Shown: positions 9,083 to 17,655 of the stretch, one piece after another
Position numbering within the stretch: the first letter of the stretch is position 1
How the letters are laid out: the number at the start of each line of letters is the position of its first letter
DNA from: Viridibacillus arenosi
Lineage (GTDB): Bacteria; Bacillota; Bacilli; Bacillales_A; Planococcaceae
DNA: 64,000 nt
Assembly (NCBI RefSeq): GCF_001955655.1
Contig: NZ_MSPW01000008.1
Coordinates: 1-64,000, forward strand
Direction of reading: 5' to 3'
Notes under the pieces: model-generated
The model's database searches: none
Told to the model about the DNA's origin: nothing
The model's input: the letters and a program-made list of their open reading frames with translations, nothing else
Translations under genes and position numbers: made by a program

Positions 9083-9706
9083 ATGAAATTGAAATTTTTA
9101 CTTGCCTCAACAATTGTTGTTATTATCATTGCAATTTTCGGGGTTCGTGAATTCGTTGATTTCACACATGTAAGCTACGGCGATAAATCAATAAACGATA
9201 ACATTACTGAAGTCGTTGGGGAAGCAAGCGAACCCGAATTTTATGACGCAGAATTTGGAGAATGGGCTTCGAAAATGAACGCAATGCTTTCCGAACCGAT
9301 GGACAACCCAAAATTGAAGGAAGCCAACAACGATGAAGGATTCGAATATTACTTGAAGGCACAAGAAGTCATTAGGAAATTTCCGAAACAATTGATTAAA
9401 GAAGGCAATGAAATCGAAAAGGAACATTCGAATTTGTTCCTTCTATCAAGTTACATTTCACATATTCAATTCGTTCGCTCGGCACATATTGGACCTAATG
9501 GTGAAGCCAAGGAATCAACAGAACTTGCTGACAAATGGAAACCGACCGATGAAAACATGCGTCAAGCATTCGAATATATGAAGCAAATTGTGAATGATAT
9601 TGACGTTGCGGTCAACCATAACGAAGAAGGCGAAATATATGGTGTTTCGTATCTATTGAACGGCGAAAAAGTTTCCGAAGTTGAAAAATTTATCAATGGG
9701 ATGTAA
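9083..9706 (+). CDS. Membrane-anchored protein of unknown function
   Basis: About 207 residues. An N-terminal hydrophobic segment (about residues 4-21) without a lipobox suggests a signal anchor with the remainder outside. The rest is acidic and helical, with Glu/Lys-rich stretches; no enzyme motif is recognised. The ribosome site AAGGAGGGATG lies before ATG 9083. Codon use differs from neighbours: TTC for Phe and AAC for Asn are frequent, and TTCGAA/GAATTC-like steps recur, which may mean transfer from another background. The gene has its own strong terminator and lies between repeats R4 and R5. Confidence 0.7.
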   Translation: MKLKFLLASTIVVIIIAIFGVREFVDFTHVSYGDKSINDNITEVVGEASEPEFYDAEFGEWASKMNAMLSEPMDNPKLKEANNDEGFEYYLKAQEVIRKFPKQLIKEGNEIEKEHSNLFLLSSYISHIQFVRSAHIGPNGEAKESTELADKWKPTDENMRQAFEYMKQIVNDIDVAVNHNEEGEIYGVSYLLNGEKVSEVEKFINGM

Positions 9707-9711
9707 TAGCT

Positions 9712-9743
9712 AAGACGACGAAAACTATTAGTCGTCTTTTTTT
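9712..9743 (+). terminator. Rho-independent terminator
   Basis: Stem AAGACGAC (9712-9719) pairing with GTCGTCTT (9731-9738), followed by a T run, six bases after the stop codon at 9706. Confidence 0.85.
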
Positions 9744-9760
9744 AAGGCTGTTTTCGTAAA

Positions 9761-9838
9761 GATTGTTGCTATTCAACTAACGGGGCAGATTAGTTGAATA
9801 GCGTTGTTTAACTTTTGTTCAACAATCGGGCCAGATTA
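9761..9838 (+). repeat. Dispersed hairpin repeat, copy R5 (composite)
   Basis: TATTCAACTAACGGGGCAG / ATTAGTTGAATA is a near-perfect inverted repeat of about 12 bp. The tail GTTGTTTAACTTTTGTTCAA followed by a second degenerate core CAATCGGGCCAGATT matches the tail of R2 and the head of R7. Confidence 0.75.
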
Positions 9839-9867
9839 TGGAGTGACTTTATTAATTGTTTCGTTAA

Positions 9868-9913
9868 GATTGTGAAGAAGTGTACTTATGCCAACGTGGC
9901 AGTTTAGTTGAAT
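9868..9913 (+). repeat. Dispersed hairpin repeat, copy R6
   Basis: Lead GATTGTGAAGAAGTGTACTT followed by a decayed core CCAACGTGGCAGTTTAGTTG. Its right end lies about 10 bases from a TATAAT at 9924, so the copy may supply upstream promoter sequence for the lipoprotein gene at 9961. Confidence 0.65.
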
Positions 9914-9960
9914 GAAAAATGTTATAATATTATTAAAATTCAAAAAATGGAGTTTGGAAA

Positions 9961-10848
9961 ATGAAGAGTATTAAAAGATTGATTCAAGTCATCTTAGCAA
10001 GTACATCAATCCTAATTCTTAGTGGATGTTTCTCTAAAGATGATCTGAATCAACCAATACAAGAATATTTAGAAACAAACTATGGAATACAAGGTGAGTT
10101 TTCTGTTATTCAGACAAGTAATAATTGGTTTGAAGGGATTGACCATCAAACTTATATAGAAATGAAAAAGCCATATCGTGCTTATCCGTACCTAATGATT
10201 GATAGAGATACTTTGAAGATTTTAGAAAAAGAAAGTCGTGACGATATTTACCTTTCACAATTCAAGGGTGCATATATTGAGCAACATCCAAAGGTAGTTC
10301 AAGTAGTTGAACAGATAATAACAAAATATGGTTTAGTGAAATACCCTAATGAATATGCACCAGTAAGAAATGCCCCAGTTTCAATATTTCCCTACGACAA
10401 TATTGAGATAGGTGTAGCTAATTATCAAGAGCTACTTGACGATTTTAAAACGACACAAAAGATAGATACTGCTAAACTTTTACCTACACTGATACCAAGT
10501 GACCCAAGAAATAATATTCCTGATGGTGAGCATGTCAGGTTTGCAACGGAACTAGGAGTGGTGAATTTTTATTTTGAATTTGACATAAACGAAAATAAAC
10601 ACCCTATTCCAAACGCCAAAGAATTAATTGAGGACTTCCAAAAAAGTGAAGTATTAGCAAAGGGAATATACAGTATCTATATGCTCGTAGATGACTCAAA
10701 ACATTATGTGGGAGGGGAACATAATAGTGTAGTTTTGTTTGAAGTTGACGAAAATCGGGGATATACAATAATTGCCACTCCTAAATATGGTGATTTTTGG
10801 GACACTTACTTTTATGGTGATTACGCAGCTAAAAAAAATATAGAATAG
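9961..10848 (+). CDS. Lipoprotein of unknown function
   Basis: Exported lipoprotein of 295 residues. The signal peptide ends with L-I-L-S-G-C and lipid attachment is expected at Cys23. The mature part is charged and mixed alpha/beta; Tyr- and Pro-rich segments occur but no catalytic motif is visible. Start ATG 9961 is preceded by the weak ribosome site GGAG, and a TATAAT lies at 9924. The gene stands alone between repeat copies. The family is not recognised, although it resembles large lineage-specific lipoproteins common in Bacillaceae. Confidence 0.75.
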   Translation: MKSIKRLIQVILASTSILILSGCFSKDDLNQPIQEYLETNYGIQGEFSVIQTSNNWFEGIDHQTYIEMKKPYRAYPYLMIDRDTLKILEKESRDDIYLSQFKGAYIEQHPKVVQVVEQIITKYGLVKYPNEYAPVRNAPVSIFPYDNIEIGVANYQELLDDFKTTQKIDTAKLLPTLIPSDPRNNIPDGEHVRFATELGVVNFYFEFDINENKHPIPNAKELIEDFQKSEVLAKGIYSIYMLVDDSKHYVGGEHNSVVLFEVDENRGYTIIATPKYGDFWDTYFYGDYAAKKNIE

Positions 10849-11064
10849 AATTTTAGGTTGAATTACTTAATTGGAATTGACTAAAAATACACATGGTGCT
10901 ACCCCTATTAGTAATATTTTGTAATTAGGATTAGCGCTTGTTTTCATTAAAGGGGAAGATTAATTTAATATAAAACTGAGTATGAAAACTGCGCTTATAT
11001 TCGTTATGGAGAACTGTATGTAATTAAATGTCGAGTCTATATGGTACCAAGATTTAATATTCGT
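10849..11064. other. Gene-free spacer with a decayed repeat copy
   Basis: No coding sequence is supported here. A decayed copy of the dispersed core (TTCATTAAAGGGGAAG / ATTAATTTAAT) lies at 10943-10968. Confidence 0.4.
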
Positions 11065-11204
11065 TATTCAACAATCGGGCGCGATTGTTGTACAAGCATC
11101 TCTGTTCTTATTCAACTAACGGGGTGCTTTAGCAAAAGATTATTGAGCTGTTCATACAGCTCATTTTTTCTTGTTCGACTAAACGGGCAGGTTAATGGAA
11201 GAAA
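11065..11204 (+). repeat. Dispersed hairpin repeat, copy R7 (composite)
   Basis: Three modules in order: TTATTCAACAATCGGGCGCG / ATTGTTG, then ATTCAACTAACGGGGTGCTT, then a small hairpin GAGCTGTTCATACAGCTC with a T run, ending in a core GTTCGACTAAACGGGCAGG. The first two modules and their spacer match R3. Confidence 0.75.
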
Positions 11205-11245
11205 TAGCAAGTGGGTTTAACTAGGAGAAGTGTCGATGACATTAA

Positions 11246-11273
11246 AGAAGACACCGAGGTGTCTTCTGTTTTT
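11246..11273 (+). terminator. Hairpin with T run between convergent transcription units
   Basis: Stem AGAAGACACC (11246-11255) with GGTGTCTTCT (11258-11267), followed by G and T7 on the plus strand. It lies 33 bases beyond the stop of the minus-strand hydrolase and may also slow transcription from that side. Confidence 0.7.
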
Positions 11274-11305
11274 TAAATTAAGAATATTGATAAATTGAAA
11301 TTTAA

Positions 11306-12766
11306 TTACTTAACATTATACTTATTTTCGGAGCGAGGCATCTTATCGGTGAGTATATACCAAGTAATGCTTGCTGTTAATAATGTTGACGAAATCAAAG
11401 CTGTAAGAACACTATATGTTTGCCAAATAAGTATCGTTGACCAATCGAAGGCAAAAAACATTATACACTGGGCAATCGTAGCGATTAGGAAAATAATTGT
11501 TACGATTGTTCTCTTTTTTGTCATTGGCTGCTGCTCATTCGTTTTCCTTTTTCTTAATCCTAAGAGAAGTAACAGAACGGCCAATAGGCAAAGAATAATT
11601 GTGGTAGACGACAAAATGATGTCCAAAAGCTGTGTGCTGCTTATCTCATATGACTGAGTTAGATTGCCGTTTAATATATTTTTAACTTTTAGTACCAGGT
11701 TTATATTGGTATTTGCGCCGTTGCTCAGTAAGCAGATGGCTGTTCGTTCATTTGGCAGTATGGCTACTTCGGTTCTAAAATTCGGATTACCCCCAGTGTG
11801 TTCTATAAACGTTTGTTCGGCGTTTACCGACCAACCTGCCGCATAATACATATCGTTGACAGCCGAAACAGACATATCACCCCTATGTGATTTTTCGATA
11901 ACCCTGTGAAATATTTCGGGTATGTCCTGCACGATACCCATCTGTATGCCCATCCAACGCGCCATATCTTTTGTATTAGAAATGATATAGCCGGCAGGTT
12001 TATTCCCAGCATAATCAGGAGCGTTAAATGGAGTTGTTATGAAAAAGGAAGAACGGTAGCCCTGCGCTAACTGTCCAGTGGCTTGAGCATCTTCTTTATA
12101 AACATACGTCTGGTGAAGACCTAAGGGTAGAAATACCTGTTCCCTCATAAAGTCTTCATAGCTTTGTCGTGATACAATCTCAATAACCAAACCCAATACG
12201 TCATAATTAACGGTTCCATAGTTATATTGTTCACCGGGAGAGAACGCCAATTCAGCATCTACCAGCGTTTCCACAGTCTTTTGCAACATATCAGGCGTAT
12301 TGCCTTGTGGAATATTTTGAGTATGTCTAATATTTGTTAGGCCGCTGGTATGGTGAAGGAAGTTATTTAGTGTAAGGCTTTGCATATCAACAGGTTTACC
12401 TTGATACTTTAACGTAAACCAAGGTAAATATTTTTGGATAGGGTCAGTCATTGATAGCAGCCCTTGCTCTTCCAATAGCAGAATCCCCATACCAGTAAAA
12501 GCTTTACTCACCGAGGCCAACTCATAGAGTGTATTTTCACTTGCAGACAACCCCTTTTCAAGATCTGCATACCCAGAAGAAAAGTAGAACACTTCATCAT
12601 TAGCAAGTATTGAGATTGACATTCCAGGCACACCTGATGTACGAGAGGCATCATCTAGCAACGCTTGTATTGCCACAGATTTCGAATCTGACAACGCATA
12701 ACTTTGTGTTGCGAATCCTGAGAATAATATAAGTATCGTTAATACAAAAACAATAGTCTTTTTCAT
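11306..12766 (-). CDS. Beta-lactamase-fold serine hydrolase with C-terminal membrane segments
   Basis: Exported serine hydrolase of the class C beta-lactamase/DD-peptidase fold (486 residues). A signal peptide covers residues 1-24. The active-site S-x-x-K is S85-V-S-K88, the tyrosine motif lies near Y183 (Y-G-T, where Y-x-N is usual) and the K/H-T-G motif is H-T-G-G near 318. After the catalytic domain come at least three hydrophobic segments between about 375 and 480, so the enzyme is tethered to the membrane by its C-terminus. Such proteins are peptidases or esterases rather than true beta-lactamases. The ribosome site AAGGAGAG precedes ATG 12766. It is a single gene. Confidence 0.88.
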   Translation of the reverse strand: MKKTIVFVLTILILFSGFATQSYALSDSKSVAIQALLDDASRTSGVPGMSISILANDEVFYFSSGYADLEKGLSASENTLYELASVSKAFTGMGILLLEEQGLLSMTDPIQKYLPWFTLKYQGKPVDMQSLTLNNFLHHTSGLTNIRHTQNIPQGNTPDMLQKTVETLVDAELAFSPGEQYNYGTVNYDVLGLVIEIVSRQSYEDFMREQVFLPLGLHQTYVYKEDAQATGQLAQGYRSSFFITTPFNAPDYAGNKPAGYIISNTKDMARWMGIQMGIVQDIPEIFHRVIEKSHRGDMSVSAVNDMYYAAGWSVNAEQTFIEHTGGNPNFRTEVAILPNERTAICLLSNGANTNINLVLKVKNILNGNLTQSYEISSTQLLDIILSSTTIILCLLAVLLLLLGLRKRKTNEQQPMTKKRTIVTIIFLIATIAQCIMFFAFDWSTILIWQTYSVLTALISSTLLTASITWYILTDKMPRSENKYNVK

Positions 12767-12874
12767 AAACTCTCCTTTTTGAAGAATTATAAGAGTATAA
12801 AAAACTTATTTTTATAACTATAAACTAAATTCTAATTTATATTTATATTTCTACTTACCTATATAATATCAAGT

Positions 12875-13020
12875 AATTGTGAAGAGTTACACTTAAACTA
12901 ACGAGTGCTTTACTTCAATAAGGAGTAGAGCCTTTTTGGTGCTTTACTTGAAGATCATTGAGTTGCATATGTAGCTCTTTTTTTCTTTATTGAACTAACG
13001 GGGCAGGTTAGTTTAATAAG
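12875..13020 (+). repeat. Dispersed hairpin repeat, copy R8 (composite)
   Basis: Lead AATTGTGAAGAGTTACACTT, core AAACTAACGAGTGCTTTACTTC, the segment AATAAGGAGTAGAGCC (shared with R15), then the GAGTTGCATATGTAGCTC hairpin with T7, and finally TTGAACTAACGGGGCAGG / TTAGTTTAA. Confidence 0.8.
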
Positions 13021-13165
13021 AGATAATACTTAGATTTTATAATTAAATATCACTTCACAACTTATATTGAGGAGAATGTATGAAAATATTCTTGATTAGT
13101 ATTTGTGCAAAATAGATTCAGATATGTGCATTGAGGCGGTTCTGTGTAAGGAATATAATGAAAAG

Positions 13166-13180
13166 TGATAATGATTATCA
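13166..13180. promoter_or_regulatory. Fur box upstream of iron-type binding protein
   Basis: TGATAATGATTATCA is a perfect 7-1-7 inverted repeat matching the classical Fur operator. It lies 43 bases before the start of the binding lipoprotein gene, so iron-dependent repression is expected. Confidence 0.85.
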
Positions 13181-13222
13181 TTTAGTGGCTACTAATATTA
13201 AATAAAGGAGTGAGCATTTAAT

Positions 13223-14200
13223 ATGGCGATGCGAAAAATAGGAAACATTCGTTGGTTGATCGTCCTACTGATTATTATAGTAAGTTTAACAGGCTGTAAC
13301 GGTGAAAAGGAAACATTGACGAATGATGAAGACAATAAGCAAATAAGCACTAAGGAAGAGGGTAATGATACAAGGAAGGTTAAAGATGCTTTTGGCGAAG
13401 TAGAAATTCCTGTCAAGCCGAAGAGAGTAGCAGGGATTTATTTAGAGGATTATATGTTGGCGCTAGGAGTGGAACCGATTGTGCAATGGTATCATCCAAG
13501 CTGGGGTAAACAAGAGTATTTAGGACTGACAGATGTTCCATTATTCGATATAACAGGAAGTTTGGAAGCTATGCTAGAAAAAAAACCTGACTTAATAATA
13601 TTGCCCGGGGCAATGGATGAATCTTATCAATTGTATTCTAAAATCGCGCCTACATATCGCGTGCCTGATGAAGTGCTTGGGGATGCAGAAGAAACTCTCA
13701 AAATAGTTGCTGATTTATTAGGTATTCCAGAAAAGGCTACTAGTGTACTAACAGATTACAAACAGAAGATTGCCGACACCAAAGTGAAGTTGGAAGAGGT
13801 TATTGGCCGCGAGACGGTTGCTGTCGTACGTCTCGATGTCGGGGACAAGCCAGAGTTGCGTTTATTCGGTCTGAATAATGCATATACGGGCATGATTTAC
13901 AAAGACCTTGGTTTGGAGCCGTTCAAGTGGGTGAAAAACATTAAGGCACATGATGTTATCTCACAAGAAAAAATCCCAGAGTTTACCGCCGATCATATTA
14001 TCATCTTCCCATCTAATGGTACGTGGGACTCCGAGTCCAATGAGAAGGCGGTTGCCCTGCTTGACGATCCGTTATGGAAAGGTATTCCCGCTGTCAAAAA
14101 CGGACATGTTTATCAACTGGAACGATCTCATTGGCAATCAGGGGCGATTACAGCGAATTCTATGAAAATGGAAGATTTGCTAAATTTGATAGTGAAGTAA
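13223..14200 (+). CDS. Iron-siderophore ABC transporter substrate-binding lipoprotein
   Basis: Class III (FecB/FepB-like) periplasmic-binding-fold lipoprotein, 325 residues, that captures a ferric siderophore outside the membrane. The signal peptide ends in S-L-T-G-C with lipid attachment at Cys25. The binding domain begins near residue 55, and the shared motif V-Q-W-Y-H-P-S-W-G lies near 90. A perfect Fur box precedes the gene and an intrinsic terminator follows, so it is transcribed alone. No permease or ATPase is adjacent; it must use one encoded elsewhere. The same binding domain recurs as the C-terminal half of the next gene's product, which points to a common ligand. Confidence 0.9.
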   Translation: MAMRKIGNIRWLIVLLIIIVSLTGCNGEKETLTNDEDNKQISTKEEGNDTRKVKDAFGEVEIPVKPKRVAGIYLEDYMLALGVEPIVQWYHPSWGKQEYLGLTDVPLFDITGSLEAMLEKKPDLIILPGAMDESYQLYSKIAPTYRVPDEVLGDAEETLKIVADLLGIPEKATSVLTDYKQKIADTKVKLEEVIGRETVAVVRLDVGDKPELRLFGLNNAYTGMIYKDLGLEPFKWVKNIKAHDVISQEKIPEFTADHIIIFPSNGTWDSESNEKAVALLDDPLWKGIPAVKNGHVYQLERSHWQSGAITANSMKMEDLLNLIVK

Positions 14201-14234
14201 TAGCTTTAGTAATAGGGTATCGAGAAACAAATGA

Positions 14235-14271
14235 GAAAGCTCTTTCGGTTTCATTGAAGAGCTTTCTTTTT
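14235..14271 (+). terminator. Rho-independent terminator after binding lipoprotein
   Basis: Stem GAAAGCTCTT (14235-14244) with AAGAGCTTTC (14257-14266), a 12-base loop and a T run. It separates the binding protein gene from the regulator gene. Confidence 0.85.
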
Positions 14272-14285
14272 AAGATTATAATAAA

Positions 14286-14298
14286 GATTATCATAATC
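14286..14298. promoter_or_regulatory. Possible Fur-like palindrome before AraC-type regulator
   Basis: GATTATCATAATC is a 6-1-6 inverted repeat 14 bases before the regulator's start codon. It resembles, but does not exactly match, the Fur consensus. Confidence 0.4.
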
Positions 14299-14311
14299 GA
14301 AAGGGCGATGT

Positions 14312-15922
14312 ATGATGTATAGTGGAGTGGTGCCTCCTTGTTATCCGTCAGTCTTTTATATTATGGTTGGTATCAGGTATATCAATTTGAATATGTTGAG
14401 CAGTGAAGAATTTAGCGATGCTGAAGAACACATGCTATTTGCAATAACGGACGGCGAGGCAAACATGGATATTGGATATGGTGCTCAAAGAATTGGAAGA
14501 GGGAGTCTAGCTATAGTGAAACCAAATCAAGCCGTTCACATCGATCCTTTTAAAAATAGTATTTCTTTTTATGTTATTACATTCAAAGAGATTCTAATTC
14601 CAAATTCGAATACTTCTAATCATAAGCGCAAATCTTCAATTTTCCCAGACACTGGTCTGTGGAATTGTGTTCCATTTTCAAAATGCATTGATTTGTTAGC
14701 GGATATTGAACGGCATAGTCATGAGAAAGACGAATTGATGCAATTTTACAATCATGTACGATTCGAGGAATTACTTAGTTTAGTGCTTCAGCAAAGTGTA
14801 AGTTTTGCCCCCGCACCAGATTTACGGAGTGCTGTTAAAGGCTCGATTGATTATTTAAAAGACAATTTTGCTGAGCAAGTGACAGTGGCTAAGCTTGCAG
14901 AAGAAGTGAACATGTTTCCATGGCAATACTCGCAAATATTCAAAGAGCTTACTGGACAAATCCCACTTAGTTTTGTAAATAATCTGAGAATCAATCAAGC
15001 GAAGCATTTACTACTAAAAACAGAGGATCGTATACATGAGATAGCCCATCATGTTGGTTTCAACAATGAGTTTTATTTTAATAGGCGCTTTAGTAAGGCG
15101 GTAGGTGTAGCTCCGGGACAGTATCGTAAACAAAACAGAAGTACGATTCGTGTTGTTTCTTTATTTATGGAGGATTTACTAGTAACATTAGGCATTACGC
15201 CCGTTGTTCAGTGGTTTCACCCAGCATGGGGGCAGCAAGATTATCTTGGACTAATGCATGTTCCGACATTTAATGTTTTGCAAGAAAGCTACGAATCACT
15301 TTCTAAATATGAGCCCGATTTAATTATTGCACGTGGAAGTGATTACGAGTACCGTACCAACCAATATGAGCAATGTAAGCAATTTGCAAATACCGATATT
15401 ATCACACAAGATGGCGCAGACTGGCGTTTAACATTACGAACTCTAGCTGAGCGATTGGGACGGGTCGATCAGGCCGAGAAAGCCATTCAGCAATATGAAG
15501 ATAAATTAACCAGTGCTAGGAATTTGTTGATCCATTCAAAGAAAAACCAAACGTATGCCTTCATAAGATTTAAGGTCGATTGCATCGTTATCGATCAACA
15601 ATATACTAAGCCATTTCTTTCAGAGGATTTAGGTATTACTCTTCATCCGATGGCTCAGAAGCTAACTCTTGAGGAGAGTAGAGCAGGCGTATCATGGGAA
15701 TGGTTAAAATCGCTAGATGCAGATTATATTTTCTTCGTGTTTGATAAATGGCATGAGGAAGAAATAGGGGCAGAAAGACTTCAGATTAATCATCCGTATT
15801 GGCAAGAAATCCCTGCTGTTAGAAATTGCTGTGCATTTGAAGTCGACTTTATGACATGGATGAACCATGGACATCTAGCCAGTAGTAAAAAACTAGATGA
15901 TGTACTGAAAATGTTAATTTAA
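14312..15922 (+). CDS. AraC-family regulator fused to a siderophore-binding domain (Btr-like)
   Basis: Cytoplasmic transcription activator of 536 residues with three parts: an N-terminal cupin-like region (about 20-110), an AraC-type double helix-turn-helix (about 181-275, with A-K-L-A-E-E-V and I-A-H-H-V-G-F-N-N recognition helices), and a C-terminal class III binding-protein domain (about 276-536). The last part repeats the neighbour's motif as V-Q-W-F-H-P-A-W-G followed by Q-x-D-Y-L-G-L. This is the plan of B. subtilis Btr, which senses ferric bacillibactin and activates its uptake genes. It probably activates the neighbouring binding lipoprotein, but the direction of control is inference. 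The double ATG at 14312 has AAGGGCGATG upstream. Confidence 0.9.
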   Translation: MMYSGVVPPCYPSVFYIMVGIRYINLNMLSSEEFSDAEEHMLFAITDGEANMDIGYGAQRIGRGSLAIVKPNQAVHIDPFKNSISFYVITFKEILIPNSNTSNHKRKSSIFPDTGLWNCVPFSKCIDLLADIERHSHEKDELMQFYNHVRFEELLSLVLQQSVSFAPAPDLRSAVKGSIDYLKDNFAEQVTVAKLAEEVNMFPWQYSQIFKELTGQIPLSFVNNLRINQAKHLLLKTEDRIHEIAHHVGFNNEFYFNRRFSKAVGVAPGQYRKQNRSTIRVVSLFMEDLLVTLGITPVVQWFHPAWGQQDYLGLMHVPTFNVLQESYESLSKYEPDLIIARGSDYEYRTNQYEQCKQFANTDIITQDGADWRLTLRTLAERLGRVDQAEKAIQQYEDKLTSARNLLIHSKKNQTYAFIRFKVDCIVIDQQYTKPFLSEDLGITLHPMAQKLTLEESRAGVSWEWLKSLDADYIFFVFDKWHEEEIGAERLQINHPYWQEIPAVRNCCAFEVDFMTWMNHGHLASSKKLDDVLKMLI

Positions 15923-16408
15923 TATTGAAATAATGCCATAGAACACTTGTAGGAAGGTCTATAGCCCCTGCAATTGATATGTTCAGAGAAGGTATTGTGT
16001 TGGACAAGATGGTTTCAAAATAATTTTATATACATCATTTTAATAAAAGACGCTATCTCTAAATATGGACTGAACACTATTTGAATAATATAAATAATAC
16101 CGATGATATATTTGTTGGAACGATGATGACTAGCAATGAATCTAATCCCGAAATACAATGGTCAACTATCAAAGAGACCGTTGGTTTTTAATCTTTTTAA
16201 TCCTAACTAGTTATATAGAAACTTGTTTTTTTTCAACTACTGAAGTGTTATTTTCAATAGTTCAACATAAAGGATCTCCCGTAAAAGGAAGCTTTAATGG
16301 AAGAAAGAAGCGTCCTGATCTGCAATATCGGGCCATTTTATTGAAGATCAAAAGAAATTAAAAGGATGATAATTATGAAAGAGGTTCATTCGGAAAGCCA
16401 CTTTCAAG

Positions 16409-16510
16409 AGAGCTGTTCAGACAGCTCTTTTTTTATTGAACTAAAGGGGCAGGATAGGGCTGTCATTCGTGCAGCCTACTCTTATTGATCTAACGGGGGC
16501 TTTAGCAGAA
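16409..16510 (+). repeat. Dispersed hairpin repeat, copy R9 (composite)
   Basis: Starts with GAGCTGTTCAGACAGCTC and T7, then TTGAACTAAAGGGGCAGGAT, and after about 30 bases TTGATCTAACGGGGGCTTTA. The small hairpin and T run equal those of R14. Confidence 0.75.
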
Positions 16511-16526
16511 CAGGGCTTGGTTTTAA

Positions 16527-16553
16527 CCCTTTAGATAAGATTGTCTAAAGGGG
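16527..16553 (+). repeat. CCCTTTAGATA hairpin, copy 1
   Basis: Inverted repeat CCCTTTAGA / TCTAAAGGG followed by a T-rich stretch and ATG-containing sequence including GGAAAAGAACATCTG. A second copy, including the flanking AAGAACATCTG, lies at 22948-22975, so this is another small repeat family. Confidence 0.6.
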
Positions 16554-16754
16554 TGTTTATTATGTTGAAAAGGAAAAGAACATCTGTGGAACTAGTGGTG
16601 ACAATAGAGTTGTTCCACAAATGAGACAGATGAATAGTGTGCTTTATCTGGGAAAATCAGAATATTTTTTGATTATAGAAACTGTAGCTATTGAAAATGG
16701 AACAAATAAAGGCTAAATAACAATAATATAATCTCTTTTCTAGATATGCCTTTT

Positions 16755-17513
16755 TCAAGAATCAAAGAACTTAATACCACTTAGTACAAAAGCATCAGAA
16801 CTTGGGCTATAACCAACTAACTTTCTTGTTCCTTCAATATCAATTCTTTTAAACCTGTTGTTAGATACACCATGTAAAATTGAAAATGGAGGTAAGTTCT
16901 TTGCCGTCATCGACTTTAAGAGAAGGTCCATAAAATCTTCTGGGCTTAAGTATGCACTCATATCTCTAGCTGTTAGTGGTTTACCATATGGATTATAATC
17001 ATCATATGCACCTATACGAATAGCAAGACTTTGTAACCCTTCTTCATAAGCAAAATAAGAAGCAACAGCCTCTGCAAAACACTTACTTACCCCGTACATA
17101 TTTTTGGGTCTCGTGGGTGAATAAGCATGTGGTTGATAATCCAAAGGATAGCCTTCAATTGTTTGAGCACTTGAAGCAACTATCACTTTGGATACATTAT
17201 TATCACTAGCAGCTCTAAAAATATTATAGGTTCCCTTTATATGATTTTCTAATAAGGAGCCATAAAAATCAGCATTTGGTGAAGGATTACCTGCCAAGTG
17301 TATAACTATATCTATACCTTTCGTAAATTCTTGACAAGCAGCTAAATCAGAAACATCTAAATATATGATTTCATGATTTGTATCTTTAAAAGTTTCTAAA
17401 GCAGATAAGTTAATATCTGCTAGCCGTAACTGGTAATTCCCTTGCTTATCTAGGAACCTTGTAACATCTTGGCCAATCTTACCTGCAGCACCTGTAACTA
17501 AAATTTTTTGCAT
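16755..17513 (-). CDS. NAD(P)-dependent epimerase/dehydratase (extended SDR)
   Basis: Cytoplasmic short-chain dehydrogenase/reductase-fold enzyme of 252 residues. The nucleotide-binding G-x-x-G-x-x-G is at residues 8-14 (G-A-A-G-K-I-G), Asp of L-A-D-I near 33 favours NAD, a Ser-Ser pair lies near 114-115 and the catalytic Y-x-x-x-K is Y140-G-V-S-K144. Length and the N-x-Y-G-V-S-K motif resemble uronate dehydrogenase and related sugar epimerases, but the substrate cannot be fixed. It is divergent from a LysR gene with about 140 bases between, the usual arrangement for a regulator and its target. The ribosome site AAGGATG precedes ATG 17513. Confidence 0.85.
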   Translation of the reverse strand: MQKILVTGAAGKIGQDVTRFLDKQGNYQLRLADINLSALETFKDTNHEIIYLDVSDLAACQEFTKGIDIVIHLAGNPSPNADFYGSLLENHIKGTYNIFRAASDNNVSKVIVASSAQTIEGYPLDYQPHAYSPTRPKNMYGVSKCFAEAVASYFAYEEGLQSLAIRIGAYDDYNPYGKPLTARDMSAYLSPEDFMDLLLKSMTAKNLPPFSILHGVSNNRFKRIDIEGTRKLVGYSPSSDAFVLSGIKFFDS

Positions 17514-17655
17514 TTCACTTCATCCTTCCATGAAAAATACATCCTTTGTCAAGGGTCATATAATAGAGCATGCACTTATTATAAGTTGGTTATGGCATTA
17601 AATAAAACGAAGAAATATAATGGAAACATGAATAAAATTCATAAGGAGGACCATA

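Larger units (their letters stand above)
15923..16754. other. Gene-poor spacer of about 830 bases
   Basis: No convincing gene. A 67-codon frame at 16158-16361 has no ribosome site or recognisable protein. The segment holds repeat copy R9 and a GGGG-ended hairpin near 16527-16552. Short stretches near 15945-16010 and 16115-16190 read like decayed coding sequence, but I cannot identify a parent. Confidence 0.5.

Noticed and set aside
8842-9165. A 107-codon minus-strand frame upstream of and overlapping the gene at 9083
   Set aside because: It reads partly like protein between about 8850 and 9070, but has no ribosome site and overlaps the well-supported plus-strand gene; no family recognised. 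A decayed fragment remains possible.
11295-11846. Plus-strand frames antisense to the serine hydrolase
   Set aside because: Shadows of a gene with complete catalytic motifs and signal peptide.
13080-13115. An 11-codon frame with a good ribosome site (GAGGAG) before the Fur box
   Set aside because: Too short to support, and no hairpin links it to the downstream gene.
16158-16361. A 67-codon plus-strand frame in a spacer
   Set aside because: No ribosome site, low-complexity text, no family features.
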